A stretch of DNA of 27,837 bases, from positions 1 through 27,837 of the IMG/VR virus record IMGVR_UViG_3300035670_001041; one strand, 5' to 3'. The DNA comes from a virus. Each line of letters begins with the position of its first letter. Within the stretch, counting starts at the first letter, position 1. This document shows positions 14,457-20,016 of the stretch, piece after piece. The position numbers and the translations under genes are program-made. Below the pieces are notes generated by a model. The model had not been told where the DNA came from and ran no database searches. It saw only the letters and a list, made by a program, of their open reading frames with translations.

Positions 14457-14713
14457 TAGTCAAATTTAATGTTCTCCTGTATCCATTGGCGAAATGCTAT
14501 CTGCAAATCTATCTGCTCGTTGAATACCTGCTCTCTATGTTCTTCGTCTATTCGTAGGACTGCTCGGTCTGCTGATTCAATCTCCTTGACAAGCATATTT
14601 GCTTTATTCTTTAATCCTTGTCTAAACACGGAGTTATCGTTTAAATCTTCAATAAAATCTGCCAACACAGGAAGGAAGGCACATAAGGCTACTAATTTGG
14701 TTTCGTTTTTCAT
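14456..14713 (-). CDS. Small helical early protein, unknown
   Basis: 85 residues: MKNETKLVALCAFLPVLADF, then helices with FRQGLKNKANMLVKEIESAD and EQIDLQIAFRQWIQEN. It looks like an all-helical protein, and its first base overlaps the start of ninG (shared G of the stop). It follows a small winged-helix gene by 11 bases. No motif recognised; possibly a partner of the recombination proteins that follow. Confidence 0.68.
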   Translation of the reverse strand: MKNETKLVALCAFLPVLADFIEDLNDNSVFRQGLKNKANMLVKEIESADRAVLRIDEEHREQVFNEQIDLQIAFRQWIQENIKFD

Positions 14714-14724
14714 TAGTTTTTAGT

Positions 14725-14934
14725 TTAAATGTAATACTTTTTATATTGGTCTTTCTTTACTTCTACTTCTAATTTCCGTAAGTCCCTAATGTAAGATGAT
14801 GCCCACTTAGGATGAACGCTTAACAAGTTGGCTATTGACATCAAAGGGCGAGGCTTTTCTTGTAAGAAAGGTATTAAAAGCAATATCTTTTTTTGCTTAG
14901 GTTCGTATAGCTTGTCGAATTTTTGTTGGTTCAT
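14725..14934 (-). CDS. Small winged-helix-like protein
   Basis: 69 residues: MNQQKFDKLYEPKQKKILLL, then LQEKPRPLMSIANLLSVHPK and WASSYIRDLRKLEVEVKKDQ. The order is a helix, then a helix-turn-helix (MSIANLLSVHPKWASSYIRDL), then a basic wing (KKDQYKKYYI). It could bind DNA near the replication genes. Starts in a 4-base overlap with the upstream coiled-coil gene. Family not recognised. Confidence 0.62.
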   Translation of the reverse strand: MNQQKFDKLYEPKQKKILLLIPFLQEKPRPLMSIANLLSVHPKWASSYIRDLRKLEVEVKKDQYKKYYI

Positions 14935-15227
14935 AATTCTATGTCTTTAAATTTTATTTCGTCTTGTAATTCTTGGTAGGCTAATCTCAGTTGAGCGTTT
15001 CGTCTTGCCAGTTGATTCATTTCTCTGTTTAGAGATGTTATTTCGTCTTCAAGTAGGTTTATCACCTGAATAGTCTCAAGTAAATACTGCTCGCTTTCCT
15101 TGCCTCCGTTGATGTAGTCTTTGGCTTCAGGCTTTTCCTTTTCGAGTTTCTCTCTGACGTTCTTGATTCGTTCTTTAACCGTCCACACGGTTGTTTTAGC
15201 CCATAAAATTTTAAGTGATAAGTCCAT
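14931..15227 (-). CDS. Coiled-coil protein adjoining the helicase
   Basis: 98 residues from ATG at 15227; a further ATG at 15251 would overlap the helicase gene by 23 bases and is less likely. Residues about 15-40 are basic helical (VKERIKNVREKLEKEKPEAK). From 45 to 98 the sequence is a long amphipathic helix (LLEDEITSLNREMNQLARRN), probably a coiled coil. Directly after the helicase stop (TAATATG), so it may be a helicase accessory or loader. This is inferred from position only. Confidence 0.65.
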   Translation of the reverse strand: MDLSLKILWAKTTVWTVKERIKNVREKLEKEKPEAKDYINGGKESEQYLLETIQVINLLEDEITSLNREMNQLARRNAQLRLAYQELQDEIKFKDIEL

Positions 15228-15228
15228 A

Positions 15229-16173
15229 TTAAAAAGGGTTTTGATTTGCAAGTCTACGAAGTTTCTCTGAGGTAGTTTCTATTTGTCCGTCTTTTGGTAT
15301 CGTCATCTGCTTCTCGCTTGGTCGGAAAGGTGCTAAAGGGTCTACTCCGTTTATTTGGAATCCGATTCCTGAATTAAAGTTGCAGTAGACTGGCTCATTT
15401 AATGCCGTGTGCTTGCCTCCTGTCTCCGTATCTTTAACTTTCTCTACTCCTACCCAAGTTATCAGCTTCATTGTTTCGTGTTTAATTAGGCGGTGTATTA
15501 CAAACATATCATCGCATCGATTTAAGAAAGCCTTACCGCCCTCAATGTGGTCTTTAAGTGGTGGCTTCAAATGTCCTTTCCATTCTCCGTCTTGGTATAA
15601 GTTACCTGTTCTACCTGATTCAGTATTCGGATGGGTGTTTATGTAGATGGTCATTCCCGTTTGATTAACAAACTGCCTCGCTCGGTTCATAAATTCGTAA
15701 TTACCTGCAAAGCTCATCTCTCGGTCTAAACCTGTAAATGGGTCTATCAATCCAACATTTGCTCCACTCTGCTTGAATAGTTCGAGTATGTCATCAGGTT
15801 TGTAGAGTTTCGAGTTATCAATAAACGTAAAGAACTGCTCTAAGTACGCAAGGTCTCCGCTTATTTGAGAGTGGCTTAATTTACTAAAGTGCTTGCCTCG
15901 GTACATTTGAATCATATCTCTAAGAATTTGACCTTTCTGATTCTCGCCTGACCATATGCAGAACGTTAGTCCGTGTTTAAGTGCAAGCGTAAGAAAATAC
16001 CAGTTTATCCAATACGTCTTACCAACGTTATCGTGTCCTAAAATGATGTTTAGTTGCTTAGGCTTGAATCTTAAATGTTCATCTAAAAAGCAGTCAAGTC
16101 CAAGTCCTTGTTTGATTTTACCATCTCGCACATCCAATAGGTATTGTAGTGAGTCTCCTTGTTTCGTTAGCAT
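15229..16173 (-). CDS. DnaB-like RecA-fold replicative helicase
   Basis: 314 residues. Walker A GHDNVGKT at 46-53, Walker B GLID at 141-144, and a later H4-like region (KAFLNRCDDMFVIHRLI). A nucleotide-sensing motif appears in TIYINTHPNTES (about 170-181). It corresponds to the C-terminal RecA domain of DnaB. The N-terminal domain that binds primase in full-length DnaB (about 450 residues) is absent, so it probably relies on the host primase through another contact. It lies between the DnaD-like organiser and a coiled-coil protein. Confidence 0.85.
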   Translation of the reverse strand: MLTKQGDSLQYLLDVRDGKIKQGLGLDCFLDEHLRFKPKQLNIILGHDNVGKTYWINWYFLTLALKHGLTFCIWSGENQKGQILRDMIQMYRGKHFSKLSHSQISGDLAYLEQFFTFIDNSKLYKPDDILELFKQSGANVGLIDPFTGLDREMSFAGNYEFMNRARQFVNQTGMTIYINTHPNTESGRTGNLYQDGEWKGHLKPPLKDHIEGGKAFLNRCDDMFVIHRLIKHETMKLITWVGVEKVKDTETGGKHTALNEPVYCNFNSGIGFQINGVDPLAPFRPSEKQMTIPKDGQIETTSEKLRRLANQNPF

Positions 16174-16796
16174 AGTCCTAATTTTCGTGCTAATAGTAAT
16201 TCTTTAGGCTCTTCAACTTGATTAGATTTAGATTTATCTTCCCAAGTTCTAACCGCAGCTTTCCAATCCTTCATTTTGTTTTTACCCACCATCCATCCTT
16301 TTGATTCATAGAAGTCAAAAAACTTTTGCGAATCTACGTTATTATTTCTTTCCTGACAATAATCCGATACTTCTTGAAGTGAAGGTACTATAAATAACAT
16401 TCTTTCTTTCTTATCATTCTTGTTTGTTGTTAGTTGTTTGTTAGTCGTTTGTTGATTGTTTGTTAGTGGCTTGTTAGCCTCATCGTTTTCATCTTGGTAA
16501 CATTCATATTTACAAATAGTTACGATAGTAAATTGGCTTGTTGATTTTAGTTCAATTTCGTTTGTCTTTTCCAACTTTTTTAAAATGGTTCTAATCGTTT
16601 GAATTGAGATACCAGTAGCGTTAGAAATGTTACCTAAAGACGAAATGAACTGACCTCGTTTTACTTCAATGCCTTGCCATTTACCATTCTTGTGATTAGC
16701 TTTTAAAAGCATATAAATAAACAAGTGTACTGTTTCCGATTTATTGAACCATTCCCACTCTAAAAACTTGCGATGTATTTTAATCCAACCGCTCAT
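16167..16796 (-). CDS. DnaD-like/replisome organiser-type winged-helix protein
   Basis: 209 residues. The start MSGWIKIHRKFLEWEWFNKS followed by LFIYMLLKANHKNGKWQGIE, then VKRGQFISSLGNISNATGIS, is the typical N-terminal winged helix of phage replication organisers in Bacteroidota elements (HTH at about 48-78). A Gln/Asn/Thr/Lys linker (about 108-125) is low-complexity. A C-terminal domain (about 130-200) contains YCQERNNNVDSQKFFDFYES and WKAAVRTWEDK, the DnaD-like YxxxGW...W..A...W motif. It probably remodels the origin and loads the helicase encoded next. Confidence 0.85.
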   Translation of the reverse strand: MSGWIKIHRKFLEWEWFNKSETVHLFIYMLLKANHKNGKWQGIEVKRGQFISSLGNISNATGISIQTIRTILKKLEKTNEIELKSTSQFTIVTICKYECYQDENDEANKPLTNNQQTTNKQLTTNKNDKKERMLFIVPSLQEVSDYCQERNNNVDSQKFFDFYESKGWMVGKNKMKDWKAAVRTWEDKSKSNQVEEPKELLLARKLGLC

Positions 16797-16964
16797 TTAT
16801 TCAACATTTAAATGAGATTGTAAAAAGTTTTTTAACGACTCCGCTTCTTCCAATGTCAAAATAATATTTTGCAAACCATTTGATGAAATTTCCATATACA
16901 AACCTTTTTCACAAAAATTAACTTCTAAAGTGTCATTTTTACTTTCAATTTTAAATACAATCAT
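16797..16964 (-). CDS. Small protein downstream of structured RNA
   Basis: 55 residues from ATG at 16964: MIVFKIESKNDTLEVNFCEK, then a beta strand and a helix (LTLEEAESLKNFLQSHLNVE). The reading frame stays open upstream to an ATG at 17075, but that stretch folds as a compact RNA and encodes a peptide without the composition of its neighbours, so I use the inner ATG. Its stop abuts the organiser gene. No function recognised. It is the first gene after a terminator-like hairpin and so would respond to attenuation. Confidence 0.6.
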   Translation of the reverse strand: MIVFKIESKNDTLEVNFCEKGLYMEISSNGLQNIILTLEEAESLKNFLQSHLNVE

Positions 16965-16983
16965 AATATAAATTTTTAATAAT

Positions 16984-17073
16984 AAAAAAACCCTCGCAAA
17001 TCCGTAGGCTCTCACATCTACTTCATTACAAGGGTTAATAATACCTTTAGGTTCTATGGTGTGAGAGCGAACC
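16984..17073 (-). ncRNA. Structured RNA with complementary hairpin loops and terminator
   Basis: About 90 bases. Hairpin 1 has arms GGTTC (17069-17073) and GAACC (17050-17054) with a 14-base loop. Downstream, an outer stem AACCCTTG (17029-17036) pairs with CGAGGGTT (16989-16996). Inside it a small stem GTAG/CTAC closes a 10-base loop (17008-17017). The two loops contain GCTCTCACA and TGTGAGAGC, perfect complements over 9 bases, so a kissing interaction or pseudoknot is likely. A run of T follows the outer stem (16984-16988), as in an intrinsic terminator. A -7 element ends 5 bases upstream of hairpin 1. It is either a small RNA or an attenuator leader for the replication genes. I cannot match it to a named family. 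Confidence 0.6.
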
Positions 17074-17078
17074 ATTCA

Positions 17079-17102
17079 CAAATATAACGTATAACTTTCA
17101 AA
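17079..17102 (-). promoter_or_regulatory. Candidate promoter for the structured RNA
   Basis: TATATTTG (-7 element) at 17079-17086 on the minus strand, the same octamer as in two other promoters of the window. The -33 match is poor: a TTTG is only 12 bases away and nothing good stands at 19. Transcription would start close to 17073, the first base of hairpin 1. Confidence 0.4.
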
Positions 17103-17508
17103 AAGGTTGCATCGGCTCTAAACTTTTTTCGTATTTACCTAATTTTATGTGTCTTTGAATCTTTTTAAACTGGCTATAAGTCTTCGCTTTGAGTACGTCT
17201 TTTGCTAAATCAGGTGCGTCATCGTAGTAAGGAAGCGTAGCACCGTGTAAGACGTCATCTATTTGCTTAGTAGCTATCTTGTAGTCTTCGTATCCAAACC
17301 GATGCAAGTCTTCGTGTTGCCGTAGTCCGTGAATAATTGTAGCGTGATGCTTGCCACCAAACATTTTACCTATCTCGTCTAATGAGAATCCCAAAACACG
17401 GAGTTCATTATAAAGGTAGTAACGCTTGTATATGTACTCTCTGCTTCGGTTCTTTGACCATAACTTATTCTTTTCTATAATCTCTTGTATGAGTTCTACT
17501 TTGGTCAT
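17098..17508 (-). CDS. DnaA domain IV-like DNA-binding protein
   Basis: 136 residues. Residues about 28-72 (RYYLYNELRVLGFSLDEIGK, then MFGGKHHATIIHGLRQHEDL) closely follow the DnaA DNA-binding domain. FGGKHHATIIHG aligns with the GGRDHTTVLHA signature that contacts DnaA boxes. There is no AAA+ ATPase domain (DnaA is about 450 residues), so this is a free DNA-binding module. The rest is a helical, basic C-terminal half (TYSQFKKIQRHIKLGKYEKS). Directly upstream of the replication genes, it may mark the phage origin, recruit or divert the host initiator, or repress. Recognition of the domain is good; the role is inferred. Confidence 0.78.
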   Translation of the reverse strand: MTKVELIQEIIEKNKLWSKNRSREYIYKRYYLYNELRVLGFSLDEIGKMFGGKHHATIIHGLRQHEDLHRFGYEDYKIATKQIDDVLHGATLPYYDDAPDLAKDVLKAKTYSQFKKIQRHIKLGKYEKSLEPMQPF

Positions 17509-17660
17509 AACGAATCTATTGGGGTTACTTTAAATTTTCCTAACTGGTATTGTCCTGTTTTCAGCAAATCCTGCTTTTTCCAATAAGCTAATGATTGCGA
17601 GGTAAGTATCCATTCCTGAACTACATTTTGTCCTACTTGGTATGTTAGTTTATATCTCAT
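17505..17660 (-). CDS. Small early protein, unknown
   Basis: 51 residues beginning MRYKLTYQVGQNVVQEWILT, followed by SQSLAYWKKQDLLKTGQYQL and GKFKVTPIDSL. It resembles a small beta-sheet protein with a central helix. Both ends have ATGA-type overlaps (start with the upstream stop, stop with the DnaA-like gene's start), good evidence of real coding despite the short length. Function unknown. Confidence 0.62.
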   Translation of the reverse strand: MRYKLTYQVGQNVVQEWILTSQSLAYWKKQDLLKTGQYQLGKFKVTPIDSL

Positions 17661-17875
17661 AAGTCTAATAGTTCTTTGTTAACGTTTAACCAATGGTCGT
17701 GTCCGTATTTTACTGGGTACGAATGCCAAAGCCATCTTCTAAAATTGTCGACCATAAGTAAAGCAATTTCTTTAGCTACTAATCTATTCTTAAACAATCC
17801 TTTTTCGTTTTCTTCTTCGGGTATTTGCATAAGAGCAATATTGTACAATTGTTCTGCGTGTTCTTTTGGTGTCAT
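17657..17875 (-). CDS. MTPKE-type small early protein, paralogue 2
   Basis: 72 residues from ATG 17875, chosen over an upstream start because it makes an ATGA overlap with the previous stop and because the sequence MTPKEHAEQLYNIALMQI lines up with the start of the preceding gene. The middle is a helix (NRLVAKEIALLMVDNFRRWL) and the end YGHDHWLNVNKELLDL matches the YWKEVKQEIEKL-like end of its neighbour. Likely helical, cytoplasmic. Members of this loose family are common in phage early regions of Bacteroidota; function unknown. Confidence 0.65.
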   Translation of the reverse strand: MTPKEHAEQLYNIALMQIPEEENEKGLFKNRLVAKEIALLMVDNFRRWLWHSYPVKYGHDHWLNVNKELLDL

Positions 17876-18096
17876 AGCTTTTCGATTTCTTGTTTTACTT
17901 CTTTCCAATAAGCCATAGTAGAAAATCCGTGCGTATTCAGCGGATTACTATGTGGATTAGAATTAATTATCTCATCAACTGCAATCAATGCGCATTGCTT
18001 TGATATTATTTTATTCCACCATCCATTAAACATTTTATGCCTTGGCATTTTCAAGTATTTCAATAGTAACTCTTCTGCTTTTTCTTTAGGTGTCAT
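17872..18096 (-). CDS. MTPKE-type small early protein, paralogue 1
   Basis: 74 residues: MTPKEKAEELLLKYLKM, then QCALIAVDEIINSN, and a C-terminal YWKEVKQEIEKL. The scheme KAxELxxKY...CALIAVDEII...YWxEVKxEIEKL is very frequent in small proteins of Bacteroidota phages. Together with the next gene it forms a tandem pair of divergent copies. The start overlaps the previous stop by ATGA. No enzymatic motif. Confidence 0.7.
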   Translation of the reverse strand: MTPKEKAEELLLKYLKMPRHKMFNGWWNKIISKQCALIAVDEIINSNPHSNPLNTHGFSTMAYWKEVKQEIEKL

Positions 18097-18221
18097 ATCT
18101 CTGTCATTTTGATTTCACAAATTCTGTTGTAAAGACCAAAGTTAAAGTTATCCCAGTACCTATTTAGTTGGTAGTCTCTAAATGAACCACCAAGTCCCTT
18201 CGTCGTTGTATTCTTGAACAT
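18093..18221 (-). CDS. Short overlapping frame, possible microprotein
   Basis: 42 residues from ATG 18221, starting in the 3' end of the previous gene (44-base overlap) and ending in an ATGA overlap with the next. Sequence after the overlap, FRDYQLNRYWDNFNFGLYNR, has an aromatic-rich protein-like composition. The frame extends upstream to 18347, but that part mirrors another gene. Included because it explains an otherwise empty 85-base gap; start is uncertain. Confidence 0.38.
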   Translation of the reverse strand: MFKNTTTKGLGGSFRDYQLNRYWDNFNFGLYNRICEIKMTEI

Positions 18222-18486
18222 AGGCGTCTTCGAAGGTGTTTGCTTCATAGATTTTTTCGAGGTAGTCGTCGCAGTCTCGCGTTTGTTTGATGGTAAGGAT
18301 TTCATTGTAGTATTTTTTAGTGATTTTGTAATTAGAATAAGAGTCATAAATTTCTATTTCGTATTCGGCTAAAATTTCGGCATTCGTGTCCGTGTCGCCT
18401 TCGTCCCAAAGAGTAACAAATAAGTATACAAAATTCTTGTCCGTGTCTCGGTAGACCTCAAAGTCTTTTAGTTCTGTAACAATCAT
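18178..18486 (-). CDS. Acidic early protein, unknown
   Basis: 102 residues from ATG 18486 (a longer frame begins at 18618 but would run inside the upstream gene). MIVTELKDFEVYRDTDKNFV, then an acidic stretch (WDEGDTDTNAEILAEYEIEI) and a C-terminal QEYNDEGTWWFI. Strongly acidic, mixed alpha/beta. The C-terminal Trp pair is noticeable. Could be a small inhibitor or DNA mimic, based only on charge; not recognised. Confidence 0.62.
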   Translation of the reverse strand: MIVTELKDFEVYRDTDKNFVYLFVTLWDEGDTDTNAEILAEYEIEIYDSYSNYKITKKYYNEILTIKQTRDCDDYLEKIYEANTFEDAYVQEYNDEGTWWFI

Positions 18487-18487
18487 C

Positions 18488-18733
18488 TTATTTGAATTTA
18501 GAGTTATAAACGTGGTTCGAATACTTAGCGTAAGACTTTGGTAGTTCGTACTTAGGCTTGAAATAAGTTTGGTAGTTTCGTGTTTTTGCATCTTGGCGGT
18601 GCGGTGTAGCCGTCCCAAGTAAGTAAATAAAGAACATAGTACCTAAGATAAATACTACTCCGCTTCCTAAGATTTGCTTTTCGTCCGTGTTCAAGTCCTT
18701 AAACAAAAACGAATACTTTTTAATTGTTTTCAT
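18488..18733 (-). CDS. Single-pass membrane protein
   Basis: 81 residues from ATG 18733 (an in-frame TTG two codons upstream is less likely). N-terminal cytoplasmic part (MKTIKKYSFLFKDLNTDEKQ), a membrane helix at about 22-41 (ILGSGVVFILGTMFFIYLLG), then a polar, basic tail rich in Tyr and Lys. Starts inside the preceding gene by 14 bases. No family recognised; early membrane proteins in phages often affect host envelope or exclusion. Confidence 0.62.
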   Translation of the reverse strand: MKTIKKYSFLFKDLNTDEKQILGSGVVFILGTMFFIYLLGTATPHRQDAKTRNYQTYFKPKYELPKSYAKYSNHVYNSKFK

Positions 18734-18896
18734 TGTCAAAAATTTTATCTTTTAATGTACATACTGCGCTCCACTCTGCGCCACATCTTTTAGTGGTGTT
18801 ATCATCGTATCCATACGCCTGTTGAGCGTATAGGTAATCTTCGTAAAGCTCTCTCTCTTCGTTGAAGATTAGTTCTAAAATTTCTTCTTTAGTCAT
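18720..18896 (-). CDS. Small early protein, unknown
   Basis: 58 residues: MTKEEILELIFNEERELYED, then YLYAQQAYGYDDNTTKRCGA and EWSAVCTLKDKIFDN. Likely two helices with an acidic first half. The start has the AAACGCTATG context that it shares with three other early genes and lies 17 bases downstream of copy B of the duplicated intergenic element. Found by translating the gap; no shorter alternative. Confidence 0.62.
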   Translation of the reverse strand: MTKEEILELIFNEERELYEDYLYAQQAYGYDDNTTKRCGAEWSAVCTLKDKIFDNENN

Positions 18897-18912
18897 AGCG
18901 TTTAAAATTAAT

Positions 18913-18941
18913 GTGCGTTACGGATGCGCACCCCCCGTTTT
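18913..18941 (-). repeat. 29-base duplicated intergenic element, copy B
   Basis: Identical to 13307-13335 over 29 bases, with the same orientation and the same relation to neighbours: just after a stop codon and 16-17 bases before a CGCTATG start context. Confidence 0.9.
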
Positions 18942-18942
18942 A

Positions 18943-19191
18943 TTAAAATTCGTAATCAGTTAAACAATCTACCTCTCCTGCTGCGCAAATTTGACCATCG
19001 TAGATTGCGATATAGTTTTTCTTTTCTAATTGAGAAAAATAACCTTTTACTTGTTCTTTAGTTAAACAAATTTCAAGTTCTTCAATAACATCTTCGAAGT
19101 AAGTAAAATCACCATCGTTTCCTTCAGAAGACAATGCAATTGCTTTTAATACTGAAATTTCGTTTTGGTTTAAATTTGTGTAAGTTTTCAT
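18943..19191 (-). CDS. First early protein, winged-helix-like
   Basis: 82 residues: MKTYTNLNQNEISVLKAIAL, then YFEDVIEELEICLTKEQVKG and YFSQLEKKNYIAIYDGQICA. The order of helix, helix-turn-helix and beta wing (NYIAIYDGQIC) fits a small winged-helix domain like those in other phage early regulators. It is the first gene behind the main early promoter and starts in the ACGCTATGAAAA context. It could regulate its own promoter; binding site unknown. Confidence 0.65.
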   Translation of the reverse strand: MKTYTNLNQNEISVLKAIALSSEGNDGDFTYFEDVIEELEICLTKEQVKGYFSQLEKKNYIAIYDGQICAAGEVDCLTDYEF

Positions 19192-19227
19192 AGCGTTTTG
19201 TTTTATTGTTGTGCCTTATTGACCTTA

Positions 19228-19258
19228 CAAAGTTATATACAAATATCGAACTACCAAA
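19228..19258 (-). promoter_or_regulatory. Main early promoter, near-consensus Bacteroidota type
   Basis: On the minus strand TTTG (19255-19258), 19 bases, TAACTTTG (19228-19235). It is an exact match to the TTTG / TAnnTTTG form. Start of transcription is expected near 19220, giving a leader of about 30 bases before the first early gene at 19191. Confidence 0.78.
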
Positions 19259-19544
19259 CTTTTTAACAACTTTTTTTAACATTTTTTTACATTTCCTTAT
19301 TTTACAAGGGTTGTAGACGCAAACTTTTTTTCACTTCGTAACATTTACATATGTGTTTTTGTTACGAGAATGAGGTTTTACCCTGATTTTATGCCAAAAT
19401 TCTTCAGGTTTTACCCTTACTTTGTAACATAACGTACCCTATAAGGTACAAAACACCACTTTAAAGTGCGTTTTAATACCCGTTAAGGTGCAATATAATA
19501 GGCATAAAGTCGGAATTTTGCCGTTTATGCAGGTTATAACCAAC
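19259..19544. promoter_or_regulatory. Palindrome-rich non-coding region, candidate operators or origin
   Basis: No gene is supportable here. The stretch contains an inverted repeat CGTAACA/TGTTACG (19337-19366) around ACATATGT; a 12-base direct repeat AGGTTTTACCCT at 19373 and 19406 (33 bases apart, three helical turns); a near-perfect palindrome GTACCCTATAAGGTAC (19434-19449); a perfect palindrome CACTTTAAAGTG (19457-19468); and an inverted repeat GCATAAA/TTTATGC (19502-19530). Such density upstream of the early promoter suggests repressor/activator sites or a replication origin. Confidence 0.5.
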
Positions 19545-19569
19545 AAAAAAGCCCCCAATTAAGGAGGCT
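19545..19569 (-). terminator. Intrinsic terminator after endonuclease VII gene
   Basis: Minus strand AGCCTCC, loop TTAATT, GGGGGCT (19550-19569, one G-T pair), then six T. It ends the lysis-side transcript and insulates the early promoter. Confidence 0.85.
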
Positions 19570-19605
19570 CTTACGCTATGAATAATGGCAGGTGATGCAA
19601 ATATA

Positions 19606-20016
19606 TTAAAAGATGTGGGATAAATAATGGTATGCGTTTAAAATAATTTCTTTATTATCTTGAAGCAATCCTATGCCTGTGTTGCATTTATTGCATAAAA
19701 GACCTCTTATCTTACCTGTCTCGTGGTTGTGGTCTACACATAAGTGTTTTTTTCGTGTTTGATTAAGTTGAGTTATATGAGTTTTACATATTGCACAACA
19801 ACCATTTTGCTTTGCAAACATTTGATTGTAATCATCAATACCTATTCCGTATGATTTGTTTAAATCAAAATTTCTATTGTATTCAGTTCTATCTTTTAAT
19901 TTCATTTTAGCGTTGTGGCATTTTTTACAATACGATTGAACTCCACTTGGTCTATTTTTTCTTTTAACAAAGTCATCAAATGGCTTTACAACTGAACAAA
20001 TTTTACACTCTTTCAT
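19606..20016 (-). CDS. Endonuclease VII-like nuclease (HNH/His-Me finger)
   Basis: 136 residues. A first zinc-binding set C4/C7 and C30/C33 (MKECKICSVV and SYCKKCHNAKMK) is followed by the His-Me core: C74/C77 (CCAICKTH), then CVDHNHETGKIRGLLCNKCN with D95, H96, H98 and C108/C111. This is the recombination endonuclease VII pattern, which in T4 resolves branched DNA before packaging. The short, free-standing form is common in phages. Its ATG overlaps the phosphoesterase stop by one base, so they are coupled. A homing-type HNH enzyme is an alternative. Confidence 0.85.
   Translation of the reverse strand: MKECKICSVVKPFDDFVKRKNRPSGVQSYCKKCHNAKMKLKDRTEYNRNFDLNKSYGIGIDDYNQMFAKQNGCCAICKTHITQLNQTRKKHLCVDHNHETGKIRGLLCNKCNTGIGLLQDNKEIILNAYHYLSHIF

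Noticed and set aside
16965-17075. N-terminal extension of the 55-residue gene to an ATG at 17075
   Set aside because: The stretch forms hairpins with complementary loops and a terminator-like stem, and the ATG would leave no leader after the -7 element; the inner ATG at 16964 is more plausible. Not fully excluded.
18222-18347. Upstream part of the frame ending at 18093
   Set aside because: Low-complexity Thr/Lys sequence that overlaps the acidic protein gene in another frame; only the 3' part may be translated.
19571-19600. Plus-strand ACGCTATG followed by short frames, here and at 25198
   Set aside because: As plus-strand starts they give peptides of only five to seven residues; more meaningful as the reverse complement in minus-strand transcripts.
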